A stretch of 64,000 nt of DNA, taken from assembly GCF_039888675.1 (NCBI RefSeq), contig NZ_JBDQQR010000003.1:383651-447650 (forward strand). Direction: 5' to 3'. Source of the DNA: Mesorhizobium sp. CAU 1732. Its GTDB lineage: Bacteria; Pseudomonadota; Alphaproteobacteria; Rhizobiales; Rhizobiaceae. Below are positions 56,169-64,000 of this stretch, piece after piece. A model generated the notes under the pieces. The model made no database searches and had not been told where the DNA came from. It worked only from the letters and a program-made list of their open reading frames with translations. Each line of letters begins with the position of its first letter. Position 1 is the first letter of the stretch. Position numbers and translations under genes: made by a program.

Positions 56169-56648
56169 ATGAAACATCGCATCATCCTTGCCGCGACACT
56201 TCTCGCGGCAGTTGTCACGACGCCCGTCCTCGCACAGGAAGGCACGGAACTGGGCGTTCTGGATTGCGTCATCGAGGGCGGCACCGGCTTCATCGTCGGG
56301 TCCAGCAAGGATTTGAACTGCACCTTCACCTCCGCTGACAGCACGCTGGCGCCCGAAGCCTATCTCGGCGTGGTCAACAAGTTTGGCCTCGATATCGGCA
56401 CCACAGGCGACCAGTTGATGCAGTGGCTGGTGCTGGCTCCGACCGCCAACGCATATGTACCCGGCGTGCTTGCGGGCGACTATGTCGGCGCATCGGCGGA
56501 GGCCACGGCAGGCGTCGGCGTCGGCGCGAACGTGCTGATCGGCGGCTCGGACCGGACGATCTCGCTCCAGCCTATTAGCGTGCAGGCGCAGACGGGCCTC
56601 AACCTTGCGCTCGGCGTGACCGAATTCAAGCTGCGCAGCATCGATTGA
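56169..56648 (+). CDS. DUF992 exported protein
   Basis: 159-residue protein with signal peptide MKHRIILAATLLAAVVTTPVLAQ and the DUF992 body: ELGVLDCVIEGGTGFIVGSSKDLNCTFTS (two cysteines), AYLGVVNKFGLDIGTTGDQLMQWLVLAPTANAYVPGVLAGDYVGASAEATAGVGVGANVLIGGSDRTISLQPISVQAQTGLNLALGVTEFKL. The glycine-rich repeat region is the family signature, found in alphaproteobacteria. Periplasmic or outer-membrane placement is likely, function unknown. It follows the TPR gene by 63 bp. Confidence 0.88.
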   Translation: MKHRIILAATLLAAVVTTPVLAQEGTELGVLDCVIEGGTGFIVGSSKDLNCTFTSADSTLAPEAYLGVVNKFGLDIGTTGDQLMQWLVLAPTANAYVPGVLAGDYVGASAEATAGVGVGANVLIGGSDRTISLQPISVQAQTGLNLALGVTEFKLRSID

Positions 56649-56793
56649 TCGATGCGCCGGTGCGCCAGGCAAACGGCGCACCGCACGTGGCATAAAGGCC
56701 GGTTGTTGCATCCGCTCCTTTGGCATGTTTGGGTCTTGGCGGCTCGGTAGACACGCACCGTGCCAATTGCCGGCACCAACACGGAAAGCCCCT

Positions 56794-57426
56794 ATGCCCG
56801 AGACCGCGAGCCTGATCGGTTTTGCCCTTGTCGCTTTGGGCATGGTGCTGACGCCCGGCCCGAACATGGTTTACCTCGTCTCGCGTTCGATCAGCCAGGG
56901 GCCGCTCGCCGGCCTGATTTCGCTGGGCGGCGTGGCGCTGGGCTTCGTCTTCTACATGCTGGCGGCCGCCTTCGGCATCACCGCGCTCGTCTTCGCCGTG
57001 CCGTTCGCGTATGACGCGCTGCGTCTCGCGGGCGCGGCCTATCTGCTCTGGCTCGCATGGCAGGCGGTGCGCCCCGGTGGCCGCTCGCCGTTCCAGGTCA
57101 AGGATCTTCCTGTCGATGGTCCACGCAAGCTGTTCCTGATGGGCCTTCTCACCAATCTCCTCAACCCCAAGATCGCGATGGTCTATCTGTCGCTTCTGCC
57201 GCAATTCATCGATCCTGCTGCGGGATCGGTGCTCACGCAGACGCTGGTGCTGGGCTTCACCCAGATCGCGATCAGCGTGTCGGTCAACGCGATGATCGCG
57301 ATCGCGGCCGGCTCGATCGCGCTGTTCCTGATACGCAGGCCGTTCTGGATGACGGTCCAGCGCTGGCTGATGGGAACCGTTCTCGGCGGCCTCGCGGTCA
57401 ACATGGCGCTCGACGCGCGGCGGTAA
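56794..57426 (+). CDS. LysE family translocator
   Basis: 210-residue inner-membrane exporter of the LysE/RhtB type, which exports amino acids. Six hydrophobic helices are seen. The N-terminal block FALVALGMVLTPGPNMVYLVSRSISQGPLAGLISLGGVALGFVFYMLAAAFG is the RhtB signature (TPGPN), and FLMGLLTNLLNPKIAMVYLSLLPQFIDPAAG is the second one. The substrate is unknown. The ATG at 56794 is chosen by homology over 56725. Confidence 0.9.
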   Translation: MPETASLIGFALVALGMVLTPGPNMVYLVSRSISQGPLAGLISLGGVALGFVFYMLAAAFGITALVFAVPFAYDALRLAGAAYLLWLAWQAVRPGGRSPFQVKDLPVDGPRKLFLMGLLTNLLNPKIAMVYLSLLPQFIDPAAGSVLTQTLVLGFTQIAISVSVNAMIAIAAGSIALFLIRRPFWMTVQRWLMGTVLGGLAVNMALDARR

Positions 57427-58065
57427 ACCAGCCTTCCCCATTACCACGCCCCGTTTCCGGTCTGGTCCTTGTGAAAGGGCGGGAAGCGGGGCGCGAGGCC
57501 GTGTCTTCCGAATGATAATTACGTGGTGCGAACCTCGCGCCCCGCCGGTGCTGTCACCATCGACGAAGCTGAGCCGGACTTGGCATTTGCGCCTCCGACT
57601 CCGACCTCCCCGAAGCCCGGATTCAAGGCCAGACGTCTCACTCGTCAGACCACGCTACCCGGACACCGTCACCCTCCCCTGATCCCCGGTGCGCACCAGA
57701 GTTCCCGTGAGGGTGATGGGGCGAATATGGCGGCGGCGGTACGGGGCGTGGATGAAATCGGGGGGATATTTTTGGGAAGTGGTTGATCGGGTTGGGGGAA
57801 AGTTTTGGGAGTGGGGAATCTTCTCCACCTGCGGTGGGTGACCGGGCACCCGGCTCTGCACCACCCTGCGACTGAACCGGCGAGGCATGGATCCCCGGGT
57901 CTGCGCATCGAGCTTCGCTCGACGCTCCGCCCGAGGATGACGAAGTGGGTGGGGAAGCCTTGGGATGACGAAGTGGGTGTGGGCGCGCGTTCGCGAGGTC
58001 TGATGCGACGTTGACAATGTAGGGGGTAAACGCGCTCATCATAGCGTCACCCGCAGACACCCGCC
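57427..58065. other. Repeat-rich intergenic region, no convincing gene
   Basis: 639 bp with only short frames of no recognisable content. It contains an 8-bp inverted repeat TCACCCTC (57668-57675) / GAGGGTGA (57711-57718), a rhizobial-type mosaic segment at 57884-57943 (GCATGGATCCCCGGGTCTGC ... CCCGAGGATGACG), and a 17-bp direct repeat at 57935-57951 and 57963-57979. Such segments are scattered in Mesorhizobium intergenic DNA; I infer a degenerate repeat cluster. Confidence 0.5.
57884..57979. repeat. Rhizobial-type mosaic repeat with 17-bp direct repeat
   Basis: Segment 57884-57943 contains GGATCCCCGGGTCTGC and CGCCCGAGGATGACG, a pair of phrases I recall as a frequent rhizobial intergenic element, around a GAGC / GCTC mini-palindrome. 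GGATGACGAAGTGGGTG occurs twice (57935-57951, 57963-57979). A genome search would confirm copy number. Confidence 0.45.
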
Positions 58066-58881
58066 TCAGCCAGGCGCGACATCCCGACCGGCCTTGGCCT
58101 GTCTGCGGCGGGCGATTTCGAACGCCACCGCGCCGATGATCGTCATCGCGATCATGATGAGCGCCAGCGCGTTGACGGCAGGCGTGAGACCCGTTCGCAC
58201 CTTGGTCGCGATATAGACAGTCAGCGGGGTGTCGAAGCCGCGCACGAAGAGCGTCGTGTTGTAGTTCTCGATCGATTGCAGCATCGCCAGGAATCCGGCG
58301 GCGATCAAGGCGGGTTTCAGGAACGGCAGTATGATGCGCCGGAACACCATGAATTTCGATGCGCCGAGGCCGAGCGCCGCCTCTTCCTGCGTGCGGTCGA
58401 ACCGTTGCAGCCGCGCCGCGATCATCAGCATGACGTAGCAGATGATGAAGCTCGCCTGCGCGAGCACGATCAAAAACAAGCCGCCGCCGACGCCGAGTTG
58501 GCGCCAGAGGACCAGTGTCGCGATGCCGATGACCACGCCGGGCGTCAGCAACGGCGACACCATCAGCGCGTAGAGGAAGCCGCGCGCCCGCGAATGCAGG
58601 CTGGTGAGGATCAGGGCCGCCGCTGTGCCGACCGGCAGCGCGATCGCGACGACGCAGACCGCGATGATGACCGACGTCCACAGGGCCTGCCACATGGCGC
58701 GGTCCGCCCAGAGCGCGGAAAACCATTGCAGCGTCGTGCCCTGCCACGGCGTGACGGTCGGAAAGCGGCTGGTGTTGAACGTCGCCGCGCCCATGATGGC
58801 GAGCGGCGCGAAGAGATAGACGAAGAACGCCACCAGATAGAGCCCGAACAGGCCCCGCGCGATGCGGTCGCCGGCGCTCAT
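58066..58881 (-). CDS. Polyamine-type ABC transporter permease (PotC/PotI-like)
   Basis: 271-residue permease with about six transmembrane helices. The binding-protein-dependent transport signature is the EAA loop GLGASKFMVFRRIILPFLKPALIAAGFLAMLQSIEN. The opening helix is GLFGLYLVAFFVYLFAPLAIMGAATFN. Second permease of the spermidine/putrescine-type system encoded 58066-62209. It is separated from the first permease by 202 bp that hold a long palindromic element; other permease pairs in such operons are usually adjacent. Confidence 0.9.
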   Translation of the reverse strand: MSAGDRIARGLFGLYLVAFFVYLFAPLAIMGAATFNTSRFPTVTPWQGTTLQWFSALWADRAMWQALWTSVIIAVCVVAIALPVGTAAALILTSLHSRARGFLYALMVSPLLTPGVVIGIATLVLWRQLGVGGGLFLIVLAQASFIICYVMLMIAARLQRFDRTQEEAALGLGASKFMVFRRIILPFLKPALIAAGFLAMLQSIENYNTTLFVRGFDTPLTVYIATKVRTGLTPAVNALALIMIAMTIIGAVAFEIARRRQAKAGRDVAPG

Positions 58882-58919
58882 GAGTGGAGCCTCGCAGGCT
58901 GAGAGGTGGAGCGGAAAGC

Positions 58920-59052
58920 ACCCCCACCCCTCACCCCTCCCCACAAGGGGGAGGGAGACATTGATGCAGGCGCATCAGTTTCAAACATTGCATCTGGCGC
59001 AAACCGGGCAGAATCCCCCTCCCCCTTGTGGGGAGGGGTAAGGGGTGGGGGT
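58920..59052. repeat. Long palindromic intergenic element between two permease genes
   Basis: Left arm 58920-58955 and right arm 59017-59052 are 36-nt inverted repeats with one mismatch, built on CCCCTCCCCACAAGGGGGAG. The 61-nt centre is unrelated apart from a short GATGC...GCATC pair. This is a rhizobial mosaic-type element of a kind I recall as widespread. It lies within the ABC operon between the two permeases. Confidence 0.8.
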
Positions 59053-59083
59053 TGAGAGCCGCGAAGCTGCATGACAAGCCCGC

Positions 59084-59965
59084 TCATTTCGCCACCTCGG
59101 TCAGGTTCACGCGGGCGATCTTGAGCGTGACGAGGACGACGAGCAGGCAGAGAACCAGCAGCACGAGCGCGTAGGCCGCGCCGCGGTTCCAGTCGCCGCC
59201 TTCGAAGAACCAGTTGTAGATGATCTCGGTGAACCAGCGGCTGCCGGGGGCGCCGAGCAGGGCCGGCGCGACATAGGAGCCGGCGGCGAGCATGAAGGTG
59301 AAGACGCAGCCCGTCGCGATGCCGGCCTTGGCATGCGGCATGACCACCCGCCAGTGGATGCGCCAGGTCGAGGCGCCGAGGTCGCGCGCGGCCTCGATCT
59401 GCGCCTTTTCCAGGCTCTCGATCGCGTTGTAGATCGGGAACAGCATGAACAGGATGTAGGCGTAGATCATGCCGGCCAAGACGCCGCCATTGCCGTACCA
59501 GCGCATGGGTTCGTCGATGATGCCGACGCTGAGAAGCGCCGCGTTGAGCGGCCCGCGGAAGGCCAAAAGGATATACCACGCCAGCGTGCGCAGCACCTCG
59601 TTGATCCAGAACGGGATCGTCAGCGCGAGCAGGACGATCGCGGTCTGGCCAGGCGTCGCGTGCTGCGCCAGCCAGAAGGCCAAGGGATAGCAGACCACGA
59701 AGGTGGCGAAGGCGACGAAGGCGCTGGCCCAGATCGTCTTGAAGAAGATCGAGCGATGAACGCCCTCATTGGCCAGATACATGATGTTGTCGAGCGAATA
59801 GACGTCGCTCGGCCCGCCGATCTGCGCCGGCGGAAGATTGGGCCGCAGCGCGTAATCGACCATCATCAGGTTCGGCGCGAGCACCATGCCGGCAAGCCAG
59901 ACCAGGACGAGCCCGATGAAGATCGTGGAAAGCCCGCCGCCGAAACGCCTGTAGAGATCACCCAT
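59084..59965 (-). CDS. Polyamine-type ABC transporter permease (PotB/PotH-like)
   Basis: 293-residue permease with about six helices. The N-terminal helix LSTIFIGLVLVWLAGMVLAPNLMMVDYALRP and EAA loop RDLGASTWRIHWRVVMPHAKAGIATGCVFTFMLAAGSYVAPALLG are those of the PotB class. The ATG at 59965 overlaps the upstream ATPase gene by 8 bp, so translation is coupled. The frame upstream to 60232 is an ATPase shadow. Confidence 0.92.
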   Translation of the reverse strand: MGDLYRRFGGGLSTIFIGLVLVWLAGMVLAPNLMMVDYALRPNLPPAQIGGPSDVYSLDNIMYLANEGVHRSIFFKTIWASAFVAFATFVVCYPLAFWLAQHATPGQTAIVLLALTIPFWINEVLRTLAWYILLAFRGPLNAALLSVGIIDEPMRWYGNGGVLAGMIYAYILFMLFPIYNAIESLEKAQIEAARDLGASTWRIHWRVVMPHAKAGIATGCVFTFMLAAGSYVAPALLGAPGSRWFTEIIYNWFFEGGDWNRGAAYALVLLVLCLLVVLVTLKIARVNLTEVAK

Positions 59966-61025
59966 CCGCCAGCACCACCGCGTGCGGATTGGCGAATGCG
60001 AAGGACGCCTTGCTGCCGATGGGCGGCGCGCCGGCAAGGTCCGTGCTGGAAATCGAGGCGACGAGGTGCGAGCCGTCGTCGAGTTTGCCATGGGCGAGCG
60101 CGAAGGCACCCTCGAAATCGATGCGTTCGATATGCGCCGACATGCGGTTGTCGCTGTCGACGCCGGGAACCAGCGCCTCCGGGCGGACGTAGAGTTTTGC
60201 CGTCTGCCCGACGCTGAGGCCGGGTCCGGCACGTCCGCGCATCTGCCCCAGCCCCGTTTCGATCGTGGCGATGCCGCCGCCGAGTTCGGTGATCGTGCCG
60301 CCGATGGCGTTGGTCTCGCCCACGAAGGAGGCGACGAACGGCGTCGCCGGATTGTCGTAGAGCTCGCGCGGCGTGCCGACCTGCTGGAGCACGCCGGCGC
60401 TCATGACCGCGATGCGGTCGGACATGGCGAGCGCTTCGGACTGGTCGTGCGTGATGTAGATGAAGGTGACGCCGGTGCGCTTCTGGAGCGCGCGCAGTTC
60501 GGCGCGCATGTGCTGGCGCAGCTTGAGGTCGAGCGCAGACAGCGGCTCGTCGAGCAGCAGCACCTGGGGCTCGACTGCAAGGGCGCGCGCGATCGCCACG
60601 CGCTGGCGCTGGCCGCCGGACAATTCGCCCGGCATGCGCTCGCCATAGCCCTCGAGCGCGATGAGCTTGAGAAGGTCGTTTGCCTTGGCCCGCCGCTCCG
60701 TCTTGGATGCGCCCCGCGCCTCGAGCCCGAAGGCGATGTTTTCCCAGACCGGCATCAGCGGAAAGAGCGCGAGCGACTGGAAGATCATCGCGGTGGGACG
60801 CTGGTTCGGGCCGAGCCCGTCCATATCCTTGCCGCCGATGAGGATGCGCCCCTCAGTGGGCTGGAGAAAGCCTGCGATCATGCGCAGAATGGTGGTCTTG
60901 CCGCAGCCCGAAGGCCCGAGGATCGAGAAGAATTCGCCCCCCTCGACCGTGAAGGAGACGTCGCCCACGGCGCGCGTGGAGCCGAAGGTCATGCCGACCT
61001 GATGGAGTTCTACAGAATGCGACAT
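59958..61025 (-). CDS. Polyamine-type ABC transporter ATPase (PotA-like)
   Basis: 355-residue ATPase. Walker A LGPSGCGKTTILRMI, signature LSGGQRQRVAIARALA, Walker B VLLLDEPLSALD and the H-loop ITHDQSEALAMSDRIAV are intact. A C-terminal TOBE-type domain (AKLYVRPEALVPG...) follows. The start at 61025 (MSHSVELHQVGMTFGSTRAV) is the family N-terminus. It lies 56 bp after the binding-protein gene, with a hairpin between them that may lower downstream expression. Confidence 0.93.
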   Translation of the reverse strand: MSHSVELHQVGMTFGSTRAVGDVSFTVEGGEFFSILGPSGCGKTTILRMIAGFLQPTEGRILIGGKDMDGLGPNQRPTAMIFQSLALFPLMPVWENIAFGLEARGASKTERRAKANDLLKLIALEGYGERMPGELSGGQRQRVAIARALAVEPQVLLLDEPLSALDLKLRQHMRAELRALQKRTGVTFIYITHDQSEALAMSDRIAVMSAGVLQQVGTPRELYDNPATPFVASFVGETNAIGGTITELGGGIATIETGLGQMRGRAGPGLSVGQTAKLYVRPEALVPGVDSDNRMSAHIERIDFEGAFALAHGKLDDGSHLVASISSTDLAGAPPIGSKASFAFANPHAVVLADG

Positions 61026-61043
61026 AGGTCCCCGGATAAAGGA

Positions 61044-61070
61044 GGAAGGGCGGTGCAGGACCGCCCTTCC
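61044..61070 (-). terminator. Intercistronic hairpin between binding-protein and ATPase genes
   Basis: GGAAGGGCGGT (61044-61054) and ACCGCCCTTCC (61060-61070) form a perfect 11-bp stem with a 5-nt loop. The T-run after it on the minus strand is weak (TCCTTTAT), as expected for a partial terminator or mRNA-stabiliser that raises binding-protein output over the ATPase and permeases. Confidence 0.55.
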
Positions 61071-61081
61071 CGATTGGTCGA

Positions 61082-62209
61082 TCAGGCCGACAGGAAGCGG
61101 TCCTGATATTCGTTGCGCTTGGTCACGAACCAGTTTTCCTGGATCGGCCACCACCACAACTTCTCCAGCGCGTCGCCCGGATAGGACGCCGCGAAGAAGG
61201 CCTTGGCGTCGTCAGAGGTGAGATCGGCGGCACCGACGGCGGTCGAGTTGATCGAGGTGGCGTTGGTGTACATCGCGCCGGCTTCCGGCGTGAGGAACCA
61301 GTTGATGAACGCATAGGCCTGATCGAGATTGGCGGCCGCCTTCGGGATCGACACGCCTTCCATCCAGGTCAGCGCGCCTTCCTTCGGCGCGATGAAGCCG
61401 ACCGGCAGTCCTTCCTTGGCGAGTGCCGCGCCGGTCGAATCCCAGGTCTGGCCGACGGCGCAGCCATTGACGCGGAACGCACCCTGCGCCTCGTTCTCGT
61501 TGGTCCAGAACTGGGCGATGTTGCCCTTGCGCGCGATCGCCTCGGCGAGGATCGCGTCATAGACCTCGACCATCGCCTCTTCGGACTTGAACGCGTCGAG
61601 CATCGGGCGCGGCAGCTTGCCTTCGGCTTCGAGCCAGAGGCCCAGGCCGACGAGACCGGAATGGCCGCGCACGGTCGCCTTGCCTTCCATCTCCGGCTTC
61701 CAGATGTCGCCATAGGATGCGGTGCCGTATTCGAGCGGCGCCTGGTCCTTGTCGAAGGCGAGGCCTTCGGTGCCCCAGTCGGTCGGGACCTGATAGCGCT
61801 TGCCCTCGACGACTGCGCCGAGCGTCTCGGAGCTCGACCATGCGCTGGGCAGGCAGCGCGCGACTTCGACCTTGGCTTCGTCGATCGGCTGCACGAGGTC
61901 GAACTCGACATAGTTCGGCACGCGGTCGACGGTCGGCCAGATGATGTCGAACCCGCCGCCATTGTTGGCGCGAAGCTGGTTCAGGAGCTCGTCGTTCGTG
62001 CCGTAGGGCGTGTAGTTCGCCTTGATGCCGGTCGCGCTCTCGAAAGCGGCGAGCATCTCATCATTGATGTAGCCGGCCCATGCGAAGATGTTGACCGAAC
62101 CCGACGAGCTCTGCGCGAAGCCGGTGCGCGAGACGAGCGGCGCGGCGAGCGTCGCACCACCGAGGGCTGCCGCACCCTTGAGAAGCGTGCGTCTGTGGAT
62201 GGCGTTCAT
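61082..62209 (-). CDS. Polyamine-type ABC transporter substrate-binding protein (PotD/PotF-like)
   Basis: 375-residue periplasmic protein. Twin-arginine-like signal MNAIHRRTLLKGAAALGGATLAAPLVSRTGFAQ (RRTLLKG), then FAWAGYINDEMLAAFESATGIKANYTPYGTNDELLNQLRANNGGGFDIIWPTVDRVPNYV, the PotD opening. The body includes QVPTDWGTEGLAFDKDQAP and a C-terminal WWWPIQENWFVTKRNEYQDRFL. The substrate is a polyamine or similar cation by family, not proven. First gene of the four-gene transport operon, which continues with the ATPase. Confidence 0.92.
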   Translation of the reverse strand: MNAIHRRTLLKGAAALGGATLAAPLVSRTGFAQSSSGSVNIFAWAGYINDEMLAAFESATGIKANYTPYGTNDELLNQLRANNGGGFDIIWPTVDRVPNYVEFDLVQPIDEAKVEVARCLPSAWSSSETLGAVVEGKRYQVPTDWGTEGLAFDKDQAPLEYGTASYGDIWKPEMEGKATVRGHSGLVGLGLWLEAEGKLPRPMLDAFKSEEAMVEVYDAILAEAIARKGNIAQFWTNENEAQGAFRVNGCAVGQTWDSTGAALAKEGLPVGFIAPKEGALTWMEGVSIPKAAANLDQAYAFINWFLTPEAGAMYTNATSINSTAVGAADLTSDDAKAFFAASYPGDALEKLWWWPIQENWFVTKRNEYQDRFLSA

Positions 62210-62467
62210 TGAGAAGTACTCCCTGTTGGATCAGTAGTCGCCGCATCGGTTATTCCCGTCATGTTACAGAGAGACGACAGTCGTGAAAACCTCCGAATTA
62301 GCCGACTTAGGGAGGTCTGCCGCCATGGTTTTCGGACGATGAAATAGCGGTGATACACCCCTCGGAGAGGCCTTGACGGCAGGCGGTGTCAGCAGGCTAT
62401 CCGGGACGTCATTGACCACACCCGGCCGGACATGCTCAGCCCTGCGATGCAATCACAGGAGAACATC

Positions 62468-62974
62468 ATGCCGCTTTCGCTCTACGACATCAGCATTCCG
62501 GTCTTCATACGCGGATTCGGCAATCTGTCGCGCAATCTGGACAAGGGCCGCGCCTTCGCCGACGAGCGCGGCGTGGCGCATTCCCAACTGCTCGAGGCGC
62601 GGCTTTTCGAGGATATGACGCCGCTGACCGCGCAGATCCAGCGCGCGAGCGACACGGCGCGCTTTGCAGCCACCCGCGTCGGCCTCGTCGAGGCGGCCGG
62701 CATGCCCGACGAGGAAACAAGCTTCGACGATCTGCAGGAGCGCATCCGCGCGACCGTCGCCTACCTCAAGACCGTGCCGGCTGATTCGATGGACGGTCGC
62801 GAGGCGGCGGAGGTGGTGGTGACGACGCGGGCGGGCTCGGTCAGTTTCACCGCGAAGGACTACCTGCTCGACTTCGCGCTGCCGAACTTCTTTTTTCACG
62901 CCACAACGGCCTACGACATCCTGCGCCACAAGGGCGTGCCGCTCGGAAAAATGGATTTCCTGGGCCCCAGATAA
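62468..62974 (+). CDS. DUF1993 domain-containing protein
   Basis: 168-residue cytoplasmic protein of the DUF1993 family (DinB-like helical bundle). MPLSLYDISIPVFIRGFGNLSRNLDKGRAFADERG, LLEARLFEDMTPLTAQIQRASDTARFAATRVGL and FALPNFFFHATTAYDILRHKGVPLGKMDFLG are the family blocks, with a conserved His near residue 148 as in metal-binding DinB relatives. AGGAG precedes ATG 62468. Function unknown; related proteins bind a metal or thiol. Confidence 0.9.
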   Translation: MPLSLYDISIPVFIRGFGNLSRNLDKGRAFADERGVAHSQLLEARLFEDMTPLTAQIQRASDTARFAATRVGLVEAAGMPDEETSFDDLQERIRATVAYLKTVPADSMDGREAAEVVVTTRAGSVSFTAKDYLLDFALPNFFFHATTAYDILRHKGVPLGKMDFLGPR

Positions 62975-62979
62975 GCAAA

Positions 62980-63000
62980 CGGCCCGCCGGAAGCGGGCCG
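62980..63000. terminator. Hairpin terminator between DUF1993 gene and the HEXXH protein
   Basis: CGGCCCGC (62980-62987) and GCGGGCCG (62993-63000) form a perfect 8-bp stem with a 5-nt loop. On the minus strand TTTGCTT follows, so it probably ends the HEXXH gene. Confidence 0.55.
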
Positions 63001-63022
63001 CGCAAGACATGTTACGGGACGA

Positions 63023-63709
63023 TCAGGAGGTCGGCGTCCCCACGCCCGCGTTGCGCATCGCGGTCGGCAGGCTCGACTCGTAGTCCGATCTGGAAAAACC
63101 CCGGTTTTCCGCCATCGAGGCGAGCCGTCCGTTCTTCACCAGATAGTAGTCGGACATGAACTCCGCCTGCGCCTCCAGGTCCAGGGAGGTGAAAAGCCGC
63201 CGCCGGTCGGACGCCTGAAACATGTGCGCGTAGATGTAGTTCTTGCTGTTACGCAGCTTCGGGCCGTCTGACGTCTGCTCGATGCCCGGCTTCCACTGGA
63301 TGATGATGTTCACCGGCAGGATCACGCCCCGCTGATGCTGCCAGACATGGCACAGTTCATGGATGAAGACGCTTCGCTGGCGATAATTGGTCGCGCCGCC
63401 GAAATCCTCCCGATAACCGGTGCCGGGCGGGAAATAGATATTACCGTCCGGTGCGTGGGCCGCGCCGAGCGGAATGCCGCGATAGTTCTTCTGGTATACG
63501 CTCACCTGATCGTATCGGATCGCGCTCGCGTAAATGCTTCGGGCAAGGATGATCTCGGCCGGCGTTAATGGCCGGCGTCTATCCGCATCCCATTGCTCGG
63601 CCTTCTCCGTCGAGAAACCGGGATACTTGTGCCGCAAATACTTTTGCCTGGAGACCTGGGCTGAGACACCCGGCCCGAATGCTTGCTGGAACCCGCCGAA
63701 GTTTTGCAT
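63023..63709 (-). CDS. HEXXH zincin-like 'vgr-related' protein, no signal peptide
   Basis: 228-residue protein. The central metalloprotease motif is SVFIHELCHVWQHQRG (His-Glu-x-x-His), with a possible third ligand in DLEAQAEFMSDYYLV about 70 residues on. The N-terminal part PLTPAEIILARSIYASAIRYDQVSVYQKNYRGIPLGAAHAPDGNIYFPPGTGYREDF is the block shared with proteins called vgr-related, often found near secretion or Rhs-type loci. The ATG at 63709 has AGGA 7 nt upstream; the longer TTG start at 63775 has none. The function is unknown and no T6SS gene is nearby. Confidence 0.72.
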   Translation of the reverse strand: MQNFGGFQQAFGPGVSAQVSRQKYLRHKYPGFSTEKAEQWDADRRRPLTPAEIILARSIYASAIRYDQVSVYQKNYRGIPLGAAHAPDGNIYFPPGTGYREDFGGATNYRQRSVFIHELCHVWQHQRGVILPVNIIIQWKPGIEQTSDGPKLRNSKNYIYAHMFQASDRRRLFTSLDLEAQAEFMSDYYLVKNGRLASMAENRGFSRSDYESSLPTAMRNAGVGTPTS

Positions 63710-63880
63710 GTGCGCATCCTGAGCTGAGACAACAGGCCTGGATGAAAGGTTAGCGGCACCGCCAGTGCTTTGCAACCCTGACGGGTGAGGTCCTCGTATT
63801 CAGAGCCCAGGGGGCAATCGACCGGAATGGCAGGCCAAAATCGCCCCCACCATCCCGATCAAATCAACAAAATACGGATC

Positions 63881-64000
63881 CTAGTGATCCATAGCCTTTA
63901 CGATTTCCTCGGTCATTTTCTTTGCGTCGCCGAGGAGCATCATGGTTCCGTCCTTGTAGAACAGGGTGTTGTCGATGCCGGCATAGCCCGAGCCGAGCGA
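63881..64000 (-). CDS. pntB: NAD(P) transhydrogenase beta subunit, 3' end only
   Basis: The last 39 codons of a minus-strand gene that runs off the window. The translation ends [39 protein letters not shown], the well-known C-terminus of PntB, which binds NADP(H) in the proton-translocating transhydrogenase. The stop is TAG (63881-63883). The rest of the gene and pntA are outside the window. Confidence 0.9.
   Translation of the reverse strand, partial: SLGSGYAGIDNTLFYKDGTMMLLGDAKKMTEEIVKAMDH

Noticed and set aside
57523..57786. 87-codon frame in the repeat-rich gap
   Set aside because: Pro/Gly-rich composition, overlaps the repeats, no ribosome site, no homology pattern.
58878..59579. Alternative minus frame spanning the palindrome
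   Set aside because: Reads through the repeat arms in the wrong phase of the real permease; translation has no membrane helices.

Overview
The window is about 64 kb of GC-rich chromosomal DNA from an alphaproteobacterium, most likely order Hyphomicrobiales (Rhizobiales), close to the Mesorhizobium / Phyllobacteriaceae group. The evidence is the hisN/suhB-like gene, N-formylglutamate amidohydrolase, cpdR and tRNA-Val(GAC) neighbourhood with an MmgR-type sRNA between the first two, a heterotetrameric sarcosine oxidase operon, an Hsp20 gene with a ROSE-like leader, and rhizobial-type intergenic palindromes. I see no phage, transposase, plasmid or CRISPR signature. Taxonomy is inferred from gene content, not from a search.

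Layout. 1-9.9 kb: 3' part of ferrochelatase, a DadA-like FAD oxidoreductase, an SPFH/NfeD pair, arabinose-5-phosphate isomerase (kdsD), a beta-barrel outer-membrane protein, galU, and an envelope pair (MltB-type lytic transglycosylase plus a DUF459 SGNH-like protein). 9.9-21.5 kb: gltD and gltB on the minus strand, a threonine aldolase, a LuxR-type regulator, an NTF2-like protein, heat-inducible hsp20, and a lysophospholipase-like hydrolase. 21.5-25.1 kb: hisN, the sRNA, N-formylglutamate amidohydrolase, cpdR, tRNA-Val and three small unknown proteins. 25.2-29.2 kb: a glutamine-synthetase-like / aldehyde dehydrogenase / iron alcohol dehydrogenase operon. 29.6-33.9 kb: an RND efflux adaptor and pump.

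34-48 kb holds the most interesting unit, two divergent operons meeting at a TetR regulator. The minus arm is TetR, acyl-CoA dehydrogenase, two quinone-oxidoreductase-like dehydrogenases, LivHMGF, an acyl-CoA synthetase and LivK. The plus arm is SDR, MaoC hydratase, APH-type kinase and a second SDR. One inverted repeat lies between them. A separate APH kinase and acyl-CoA dehydrogenase together with a CoA ligase and SDRs resembles the Lva (levulinate) and ACAD10/11 (4-hydroxyacyl-CoA) routes, so I propose a dedicated uptake and catabolic system for a 4-hydroxy- or 4-keto-acid, substrate unknown.

48-64 kb: HAD hydrolase, soxB-(unknown)-soxD-soxA-soxG, rpsU, a TPR lipoprotein, a DUF992 protein, a LysE exporter, a repeat-rich gap, a polyamine-type ABC transporter (SBP, ATPase, two permeases with a long palindromic element between the permeases), a DUF1993 protein, a HEXXH 'vgr-related' protein, and the 3' end of pntB running off the window.
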